Assembly (NCBI GenBank): GCA_029945445.1
Contig: JAQSCO010000009.1
Location: 219,150-283,149, forward strand
Direction: 5' to 3'
Length of the DNA stretch: 64,000 nucleotides
Origin: Lacunisphaera sp.
GTDB lineage: Bacteria; Verrucomicrobiota; Verrucomicrobiia; Opitutales; Opitutaceae
Numbering within the stretch: position 1 is the stretch's first letter; the number at the start of each line of letters is the position of its first letter. Positions 42,593-49,228 of this stretch are shown here, one piece after another. A program made the translations under genes and the position numbers. The notes under the pieces are model-generated. The model saw only the letters and a program-made list of their open reading frames with translations. It searched no databases and was not told the origin of the DNA.

Positions 42593-44527
42593 TTAGTTCA
42601 ACTTTGCCAGCTCCGCCGCGACCTCGTCGGCGCGCAGCGGAAAATAGGCGGAGGTCGGTATGAACTCCTGTCCCTCGCGGCTCAGGATGAAGCGCAGGAA
42701 TTCGCGCACTTGCGGCGCCAGCGGCTGGCCCGGCTCACGGTTCAGGCGGATGAACAGGTAGCGGGTGAGGGGATAGCGTCCGCTTGCGGCGTCGGCCGGA
42801 TTCCCCGTGATGAACTCGCCGCCGGCCTGCGCGGCGATCGCGAGGACCTTCAGGCCCGGCCCGCCGTCCTCAAAGCCGCCGAAGGCGATCGCGCCGGGCT
42901 CGCGCGCCACCGCGGCCGCCACCTCGGTGATCGAGCCCTCGTGCACAGCGGCGCTCCACTCGCCGCCCTTGAGCACGAGCATTTGCAGCGACATCGAGTT
43001 TGGCGCGATGCGATACGGGACATGGATCGTAATCGGCCGGTCCGCCCATTCGCCCGTCAGGCCGAGCTGGCCCCAGCGCGTGATGGGTGCGGCCCGGCCC
43101 GGCCGGCGATCGCGGCCGAAAATCGCATCGAGCTGCGGCACCGTGAGTCCGTTGAGCGGATTGCTGGCGTGGACAAAGATGGCCTGCGCGGTCGTGCGTT
43201 GCGGGGTGTTGAAGCCGCCGCGCGCCACGCGGATCTCGAGCGGCTCGGGCTGGCCGCGCACCGCCTGATAGATGACCTTTTCGCCCGGCCAGAGTTCGCG
43301 GCCCATCGGGGCGAGGTCGGCCTCGCCGGCGAGCAGGGCCTGGAAGCCATTGAGCGTGCCCTGGTGCGACCAGCGCGCGCCGCGGTGCACGCCCGGCTGC
43401 AGCTGGCAGAACGCCGTCATCCATTTCTCCATGAGCGACTCCATGCCGTCGCTGCCGACGTTGGCGATGGCGCCGCTGACCTGTGTCGTGGCCGCATAGG
43501 CTGGGATCGAGGAATCGACCGGCGCGAGGTAGCCGGCGAGCTTGGCGCGCTCCTGCGCGGCGGTCGCGGCATTGAGGGCGAAGAAATGCTTGTAGCCGGC
43601 GACGATGGCCTGTCCTTCGCGGCTGAGCACGAAGGAGAGGAATTCCTTCGTCTTCTGCGGCAGCGGTGCGCCGGGCCGCTGGTTGACTGCGAGATAGAGG
43701 TCACGGGTGAGCGGATAACGGTGCTCGGCCACGGCCGTGTCGGAGCCGGCCACGAACGGTCCGGCGTCGGTCTCCGCCAGCGGGAGTGTCTTCGCGCCCG
43801 GCGCATCCATGAAGCCCGCGAACGCGATGGCGCCCGGCGTGGTCGCGACTTTCTGCAGGGCCGCCGGCGGCGCGGAAACGGTTTCAAGGCCGGCGTTCCA
43901 CCAGCCGTCCCGCAGCACGCGGTGCTGGAAGACCAACGCGGGCGTCGAGTAGCCCGGCGTGGCGAGCGCCACGATCGGCCGCTCCGCCCACTCGCCGGTC
44001 AGGCCGAGTTGGCCCCAGGTGGTGATGGCCAAGGCGCCGCCCCGCCGGCGTTCCGCGCCGTAGATGGCGTCGAGCTGGGCGAGTGAGAGCTGTTTCAGCG
44101 GATTGGCGGCATTGACGTAGATGGCGAGCGCGCCGGACTGCCCGGGCGGCGTGAAGCTGCCGGTGCCGACGCGGATGAGCACGGGCTCCTTCATCATGTC
44201 GCCCTTGAACTGATGGCCATACGGCGCGAGTTCGGCCGGCCAGGGCTCGCGTCCGAGCGGGGCGACATCGGTCGTCTCCATCAGCAGCGCGCCGAAGGCC
44301 GCGGCACCGCCGGGGTGCGACCAGCGTTCGCCGCGCATGACCCCGGGCTGGTGCTTCTGAAATGCGGCGAGCCACGCGTTCATGAGCGGCTCAAGCGCGT
44401 CGTCACCGACGCTGTTGAGCCCGCCGGACACCGTTTGCTCGGGCCGATACTCAGGCAGGGCCGGATCAAGCGGCCCTGCGGCGCGCAGCGCGGTGGCAAA
44501 CAGGAGCAGCGCGGCGGCCCGTTTCAT
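42593..44527 (-). CDS. Tandem two-domain PstS-like secreted protein 15
   Basis: 644 residues, signal peptide 1-17. Domain 1 (about 25-330) has GGAAAFGAL, VAPLGREPW, TWGQLGLTGEWAE, YPLTRDLYLAV and EFLSFVLSREGQA. Domain 2 (about 345-644) has GTLNGFQAL, LAPMGRELW, RWGQLGLTGEWAD, YPLTRYLFIRL and EFLRFILSREGQE. Unlike the two-domain protein at 14340, both halves keep all hinge motifs and the GRE-x-W element, so they look like a recent internal duplication. Start overlaps the stop of its upstream neighbour (ATGA). Confidence 0.87.
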   Translation of the reverse strand: MKRAAALLLFATALRAAGPLDPALPEYRPEQTVSGGLNSVGDDALEPLMNAWLAAFQKHQPGVMRGERWSHPGGAAAFGALLMETTDVAPLGREPWPAELAPYGHQFKGDMMKEPVLIRVGTGSFTPPGQSGALAIYVNAANPLKQLSLAQLDAIYGAERRRGGALAITTWGQLGLTGEWAERPIVALATPGYSTPALVFQHRVLRDGWWNAGLETVSAPPAALQKVATTPGAIAFAGFMDAPGAKTLPLAETDAGPFVAGSDTAVAEHRYPLTRDLYLAVNQRPGAPLPQKTKEFLSFVLSREGQAIVAGYKHFFALNAATAAQERAKLAGYLAPVDSSIPAYAATTQVSGAIANVGSDGMESLMEKWMTAFCQLQPGVHRGARWSHQGTLNGFQALLAGEADLAPMGRELWPGEKVIYQAVRGQPEPLEIRVARGGFNTPQRTTAQAIFVHASNPLNGLTVPQLDAIFGRDRRPGRAAPITRWGQLGLTGEWADRPITIHVPYRIAPNSMSLQMLVLKGGEWSAAVHEGSITEVAAAVAREPGAIAFGGFEDGGPGLKVLAIAAQAGGEFITGNPADAASGRYPLTRYLFIRLNREPGQPLAPQVREFLRFILSREGQEFIPTSAYFPLRADEVAAELAKLN

Positions 44528-45648
44528 TGGAGCAGCGCGCGACTGGTGGCGGCCTGTCCGGCGCGGAGGGGCACGAACACGGCCTGGTCGAGGATGATCT
44601 GCTGGCCTTCGCGGCTGAGGATGAACTTGAGGAACTCGGCCAGCACCGGCTCGAGCGGCTGGCCCGGGTGCTTGTTGGTGTTGAAAAACACGAGGCGGCA
44701 GAGCGGATAACGGGCCGCGTAGACCTCGTCGATGCCTGGCGCGACTGCGGGACCGCCGGCGGAGCTGGCGAGGCTGACGAGCTTCACGTCATCGCCGATG
44801 TAGGCGAGGCCGGCATAGCCGAGCGCGTAACGGTCGGCGGCCACCGCGGGGGAGATCGGGAAAACCGTCTCGGTGAAATTGATGCCCTCGCGCCATTCGC
44901 CGCGCTTGTCGCCCACGCTGAGCGCGCGCTGGCGGATGAATTCCTCGAAGCCGTTCCAGGGCTTCACGCCCCAGAGGTGGACCGGCTGGTCGGCCCATTC
45001 ACCGGTGAGGCCGAGCTGGCCCCACGTCGTGATGGCTGCGCCGCCGCGATGGTGCGTGCTCGAGTAGAGGGCGTCGATCTGGTCGAGCGTGAGCTGTTTG
45101 AGCGGATTGTCCGGATGGACAAAAAAGCTGATGGCATCAAGGAAGCCGAAGTGCCGGTAGGTGCCGCCCGAGATCGGCGCGCTGAACGGCGGGTAGCCGA
45201 ATTTTTCCGCGAAGCCCGAGACGTCGGTCGGTTTTAGCTCGCGCGAGACCATCACGAACTGGAGGTCGCCCTTGATGAGCTCGAGCGCGCCGAGGCTGCC
45301 GGCGTAGGGCGGGGGCAGGTCGAGGATGACCTTGGGATAATACTTCTGGAAGGCGGCGATCCACTGCTTCGTCAGCGCCGCGAGGACGTCCGACGAGGCG
45401 CCCTTGAAGTGTCCGCTCAACTCGAGGTCGCGGCGCGGCTCGTAGCGGGGCAGCGTGTCGTCGAGGGCCGGTTGCTGCTTCTCCGGCACGGGCAGCGTGC
45501 GACCCTGCTGTTTCCAGAGGGCCTGTTCGGGCGGGGTGGGCGGCTTGGGCAGTTCGCGGCCGGGCAGGGCACAAGCGGCGCCCAGCGCGGCCGTGATCAG
45601 GACGACGAAACTCAGGTGGCGGCGGGACAAGGCAAGCGGCGGTTTCAT
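44524..45648 (-). CDS. PstS-like periplasmic substrate-binding protein 16
   Basis: 374 residues; an N-terminal signal peptide with LGAAC, possibly but not convincingly a lipobox. A proline-rich linker (about 30-65) precedes the domain: loop PPYAGSLGAL, FVMVSRELK, TWGQLGLTGEWAD, YPLCRLVFFNT and EFLKFILSREGQQ. The start at 45648 directly begins the signal peptide and lies below promoter I, reading leftwards. First gene of the minus-strand pair. Confidence 0.87.
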   Translation of the reverse strand: MKPPLALSRRHLSFVVLITAALGAACALPGRELPKPPTPPEQALWKQQGRTLPVPEKQQPALDDTLPRYEPRRDLELSGHFKGASSDVLAALTKQWIAAFQKYYPKVILDLPPPYAGSLGALELIKGDLQFVMVSRELKPTDVSGFAEKFGYPPFSAPISGGTYRHFGFLDAISFFVHPDNPLKQLTLDQIDALYSSTHHRGGAAITTWGQLGLTGEWADQPVHLWGVKPWNGFEEFIRQRALSVGDKRGEWREGINFTETVFPISPAVAADRYALGYAGLAYIGDDVKLVSLASSAGGPAVAPGIDEVYAARYPLCRLVFFNTNKHPGQPLEPVLAEFLKFILSREGQQIILDQAVFVPLRAGQAATSRALLQ

Positions 45649-45692
45649 GGGGAGGGGTGAGCCGGCGTGCGACCGGCGCGTCAGCTTGATGG

Positions 45693-45735
45693 AGTATCGG
45701 GCGGCCGGCTGAACCCAACATGAAACACGTCCTAA
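45693..45735 (-). promoter_or_regulatory. Pho-box-like promoter I (minus strand)
   Basis: Read on the minus strand: TTAGG (45735-45731), TTCAT (45724-45720) and TTCAG (45713-45709) at 11-bp spacing, then ten bases and GATACT (45698-45693). It faces the minus-strand PstS-like pair starting at 45648. Finding the same geometry on the opposite strand supports the motif. Confidence 0.75.
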
Positions 45736-45741
45736 CGGAAA

Positions 45742-45784
45742 TTCAGGTTGGTTTAACCGCCGGTTCAGTCCCAACGTGCATGCT
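45742..45784 (+). promoter_or_regulatory. Pho-box-like promoter H
   Basis: TTCAG (45742), TTAAC (45753) and TTCAG (45764), then ten bases and CATGCT (45779-45784). It drives the OprP-type porin at 45800 and is back to back with promoter I, six bases apart. Confidence 0.82.
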
Positions 45785-45799
45785 GCCATTCGCCCCCCG

Positions 45800-46993
45800 A
45801 TGAAATTGTCCAACCTCCTTTGTCTGCAGGCCGTGCCTGCCCTCCTGTTTTCTGCGGTTGCGCTCTCCGCGCAGACCGTCCCCACGGTGGAGGAGCGGCT
45901 CAAGGCGCTGGAGCAGCAGGTGCAGACCCTCGCCAAGGAAAACACCGACCTGAAGAAGCAGCTCGGCTGGAAGGACACGGTGGCGCCCGTGCTGCCGGTG
46001 CCCGGCGGCCACGAGGCCAGGCTAGTCGTCGGCGGCTTCCTGCAGGCCCAGGCGGAATTCGGCCACGCGGCCGACCCGCGCTGGAACGGCGTGAACGACC
46101 GGTTCTTTTTCCGCCGCGCGCGCATCTACCTGGCGGGCAGCTTTGCGGAGGACTTCGACTTCAAGGCCGAGCTCGACCTGCAGGGCAACTCGCTCGGCGC
46201 CAGCACGGGCAATCTCGCCCGCGCCAATGAAATCTACGTCAACTGGCACAAGTATCCCTTTGCGAATGTCCGCTTCGGCCAGCTCAAGCCGGCCTTCGGC
46301 GCCGAAGCCCTCGCGAGCGACACCAGCATCTTCACGGTGGAGCGCTCGCTGTCGAGCGATCGGCTCACGGACGGCCGTCAGCTCGCGGCCGCCGTCTTTG
46401 GCGAGGTGCTCGATAAGAAGGTAAACTACCTCGTGATCGCGGCCAACGGCAACGGCGCCAATGTGAGCGCCAATGACAACAGCGGCTTCCAGCGGTCGGC
46501 GCGGGTGACCTTCACCCCCGTGGCGACCGCGAGCGACAAACTCGTGCTCGGGGTGGACGGTCTGTGGACGACCGACACGGCAGTTTCAAAAAGCGACTTC
46601 GGGTTCACCGGCAATCTGTTCAGCGGCTCGCGGAACATGCGCGGCGCCGATCTCTTCTGGACGCACGGCCGTTTCGACCTGAACGCGGAGTGGCTGCACG
46701 GCACCTTCAAGCCGGCCAGCGCGACCCCGGCGGCGAAGTTCAGCGCCGAGGGCTGGCAGGCCACCGCGGCCTGGTATCTCATCCCTGCGAAACTGCGGGC
46801 GGTGTTCCGCGAGGAGTCGTTCGATCCGAACACGTCGATTGGCGGCAACACGATCCGGACCTCGGTCTTCGGCCTGAACTACTACCTCAAGGGCGAGGAC
46901 ATCAAGTTCATGATCGACTACCTCGACGGCCGCGTGCCCGGCTCCAGCACCGATGGCGGCCGCGTGCTGACCCGCGTGCAGGTCATTTTCTGA
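45800..46993 (+). CDS. OprP/OprO-type phosphate-selective porin family protein
   Basis: 397 residues. Signal peptide 1-24, then a short coiled coil (VEERLKALEQQVQTLAKENTDLKKQ) as in many OprP-like trimeric porins, then a barrel beginning LVVGGFLQAQAEFG with RFFFRRARIYLAGSFAEDFDFKAELD and ending in phenylalanine (VQVIF). In Pseudomonas, OprP conducts phosphate and is Pho-regulated. Its presence behind a Pho-like box strengthens the phosphate interpretation. Start chosen at the ATG that begins the signal peptide. Confidence 0.9.
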   Translation: MKLSNLLCLQAVPALLFSAVALSAQTVPTVEERLKALEQQVQTLAKENTDLKKQLGWKDTVAPVLPVPGGHEARLVVGGFLQAQAEFGHAADPRWNGVNDRFFFRRARIYLAGSFAEDFDFKAELDLQGNSLGASTGNLARANEIYVNWHKYPFANVRFGQLKPAFGAEALASDTSIFTVERSLSSDRLTDGRQLAAAVFGEVLDKKVNYLVIAANGNGANVSANDNSGFQRSARVTFTPVATASDKLVLGVDGLWTTDTAVSKSDFGFTGNLFSGSRNMRGADLFWTHGRFDLNAEWLHGTFKPASATPAAKFSAEGWQATAAWYLIPAKLRAVFREESFDPNTSIGGNTIRTSVFGLNYYLKGEDIKFMIDYLDGRVPGSSTDGGRVLTRVQVIF

Positions 46994-47227
46994 CGTCACT
47001 CAAAGTCCAGCGGATCTTCCGGGCAAGGGGTGGGTCCGTCAGGGCGAACTTAAGGCCATTGGCTCGTCTACTATTCCCTGAAGCGAATTGTCTGGATGTA
47101 TTTTCCGCGCACAAAACAAACTCCACCTGATTCGGCTCTGGTGTAATTGGAAGTAATCGCCTAGCTACATGATCGGAGCCAGTCCTACCCCTACTAGAGC
47201 GAGACACGTCACTGATCTCAGCGGAGA

Positions 47228-47794
47228 GTGAAACCTGATATTCCAATTACCCCGGTCACCGACCAGCATAGCAGCTGGTTCAACAAGGAAGTGCAGCCCC
47301 ATGCCTCTTCCTTGCGAGCCTACTTGCGCCGCTCTTTTCCCAGTGTGCACGACGTGGACGACGTTGTGCAGGAGTCGTTCCTGCGGATTTGGAAAAGGCG
47401 CCTCGCGGAGCCAATCCTGTCATCCAAGGCGTTCTTGTTCAAGGTGGCGCGCAACCTTGCGCTGGATCTCGTGAGACGAGGGCAGGTTTCGCCGATAAAT
47501 CCTGTAAGGGATTTATCGGCGGTGAACGTCGTAGAAGATAAGCGGGATGCCGCCGACTTGGCGGACGTGAACGAAAAGATGCTCGCGTTGGCTGATGCGG
47601 TGGCAGACCTGCCCACTCGTTGCCGTGAAATCATCATACTTCGCAAATTCAAGGGGCTTTCCCAGAAGGAAGTCGCCGCGCACTTCGCCATCTCCGAAAG
47701 GACGGTCGAGGTGCAGGTTGCGCGCGGCGTAAAACGCTGCGAAGCCTACCTGCGCAAACGCGGCATCAACAGTCTTTACGGTCATGAAAAATAG
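47228..47794 (+). CDS. FecI-like ECF RNA polymerase sigma factor
   Basis: 188 residues from a GTG. Region 2 (LRAYLRRSFPSVHDVDDVVQESFLRIWKR) and region 4 (LPTRCREIIILRKFKGLSQKEVAAHFAIS) are clear. The stop lies 11 bases inside fecR, so the two are coupled. FecI-type factors are released by FecR after a TonB receptor with an STN domain binds its ligand; two such receptors follow. The linker between regions 2 and 4 contains a perfect 13-bp inverted repeat (47490-47521). The 234 bp upstream hold no gene and are less GC-rich than the island. Confidence 0.92.
   Translation: MKPDIPITPVTDQHSSWFNKEVQPHASSLRAYLRRSFPSVHDVDDVVQESFLRIWKRRLAEPILSSKAFLFKVARNLALDLVRRGQVSPINPVRDLSAVNVVEDKRDAADLADVNEKMLALADAVADLPTRCREIIILRKFKGLSQKEVAAHFAISERTVEVQVARGVKRCEAYLRKRGINSLYGHEK
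47490..47521 (+). repeat. Perfect 13-bp inverted repeat inside the sigma factor gene
   Basis: CGCCGATAAATCC (47490-47502) and GGATTTATCGGCG (47509-47521) flank a six-base loop. It lies in the coding region for the linker between sigma regions 2 and 4. No T run follows, so it is not a standard terminator. It could be an RNA hairpin affecting sigma expression or a captured palindromic element. Confidence 0.75.
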
Positions 47795-48704
47795 CAGCGA
47801 ATTTGGTTCTACCATCGAAGCCGGCGGCGACGCGGAGCGCGGCGTGCTCGACTGGCCGCGTCATGCGGGGATGGTTGACCAGCTGCTGCCGGTGATTGCC
47901 CAGCGGGTGCGTCGGCGCCGGCAACGCCGGCTCGGCGCGGTGGCGGCCAGCCTGGCCATTTTGCTGGGGTGCGGGCTGGTCTGGTCCGGCCGCCAGGTGC
48001 AGTCATTGGAAAAGGCGCCGGTGCAATTGGCCAGCGTGCTGGTGCTGCCGACGACCCAGGTGCTGGCGGATGGCTCCGTGGTCCAGCTGCGGGACGGAGC
48101 CGAAATCAGCGTGGCTTTCGAAGAGGGATTCCGACGCGTCATCCTGAAGCGGGGCGAAGCCCATTTCCAAGTGACCAAAAACGCCCGGCGTCCCTTCATT
48201 GTGGTGGCCGCGGGGATGGAAGTCCGCGCGGTGGGCACGGCGTTCGGGGTTCAACTTGGAGACAAAGCCATCGAGGTCCTCGTGACCGAGGGGCGCGTGG
48301 CCGTTGAACAGGCGGCATCCAGCGCCCAGTCCGAGACAACTCCGGCTCCCGCTACCTTGGCGATGCTCGACGCGGGCCACCGGGTGATGATCGGGACCGA
48401 AACGGCGGGCCAGACGCCGCCCGAGGTCATCGCGGTCAGTCCGACGGAGATTGACGAAAAGATGTCATGGCGGGCGCCGCGGCTGGATCTTTCCGGCACA
48501 TCGCTGGATGAAGTAATCAGGCTGTTCAACCAGCACGGTCGCACCCGGTTCGTGCTGACGGATCCCGCCCTGGGCAAATTGCAGATCAGCGGCCTGCTGA
48601 GAGTGGATCATCCGGAACTTCTCGTGCGCATACTCGAACGCGACCTCGGAATCCGCGCCGAACGTCACGACGGCGACGAGATACTTTTGTTCAAAGCACG
48701 CTGA
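47784..48704 (+). CDS. FecR-like anti-sigma/sigma-regulator protein
   Basis: 306 residues. An N-terminal cytoplasmic part of about 45 residues and one membrane helix (near 49-66, LGAVAASLAILLGCGLVW) are followed by the periplasmic FecR domain (LADGSVVQLRDGAEISVAF, RRVILKRGEAHFQVTKN, FIVVAAGMEVRAVGTAFGV). A C-terminal STN-like segment (LDLSGTSLDEVIRLFNQ...) completes it. It relays ligand binding from the receptor STN domains to the sigma factor. Overlaps fecI; receptor gene follows. Confidence 0.92.
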   Translation: MKNSSEFGSTIEAGGDAERGVLDWPRHAGMVDQLLPVIAQRVRRRRQRRLGAVAASLAILLGCGLVWSGRQVQSLEKAPVQLASVLVLPTTQVLADGSVVQLRDGAEISVAFEEGFRRVILKRGEAHFQVTKNARRPFIVVAAGMEVRAVGTAFGVQLGDKAIEVLVTEGRVAVEQAASSAQSETTPAPATLAMLDAGHRVMIGTETAGQTPPEVIAVSPTEIDEKMSWRAPRLDLSGTSLDEVIRLFNQHGRTRFVLTDPALGKLQISGLLRVDHPELLVRILERDLGIRAERHDGDEILLFKAR

Positions 48705-48760
48705 AAGCGTTGACCGGAGTGTTGGGCTCCGCGGCTTTGACCCAGCAGGGCGGGAAGGTC

Positions 48761-48856
48761 GGAAAAATAAACGTAAGGGATATTCACGCCGGCTTCGTTA
48801 CAAGTGGTAACCAGTGGCACGTGGACTGGTCAACCCCAACCCCAATCACAGGATTT
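48761..48856 (+). promoter_or_regulatory. Conserved upstream element of receptor 1 (putative ECF sigma promoter)
   Basis: GGAAAA (48761) and ACGTAAGGG, about 16 bases later CGTTAC, and a perfect dyad GTTAC-N5-GTAAC (48797-48811). Nearly the same block precedes the receptor at 53276. GTAAGGG/CGTTAC is a plausible -35/-10 pair for the neighbouring FecI-type sigma factor; this assignment is inference from conservation and position. Confidence 0.6.
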
Positions 48857-49228
48857 ATGATACCCCTTAATGTCTTTGGTTTGTTTGCCTCACTGTCGTC
48901 CGGTGCCTTGCGCGGCGCCAAGCGCTTGAGTTCCCTCGCCGTCATTTTTTCCGCAGGGCTTGGGCTCCTGCATTCGGCGAATCTTCATGCGGCGGAAAGC
49001 CTGAAAAGAAATTTCGAGTTGCCGGCGGATTCCGCGGAAAAATCCCTGAAACGACTGGCGGACCAATCGGGCGTTGAGGTTGTGCTAGGCACGGAGGTTG
49101 CGTCCAAGGTAAAGACGAATGCGGTCCGCGGCGAGTTTTCACCGTTGGAAGCGGCAACACGCATGCTGGAAGGCACGGAGCTTTCGGTAGAGGAAGACCC
49201 GGCAACCCATGCCCTCATTGCCGGACGC
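48761..49228 (+). repeat. Promoter-plus-STN duplicated block, copy 1
   Basis: About 470 bp covering the upstream element, signal peptide start (MIPLNVFG) and STN domain are closely similar to 53182-53648. Similarity stops after the STN domain, where the two receptors become different. Confidence 0.75.

Noticed and set aside
13829..45035. DNA segments encoding TWGQLGLTGEW recurring about 17 times, at first suspected as a mobile or CRISPR-like repeat
   Set aside because: Each copy is in frame at the same place in a PstS-like domain and the DNA varies at synonymous sites. It is protein conservation, though the copies could aid recombination.
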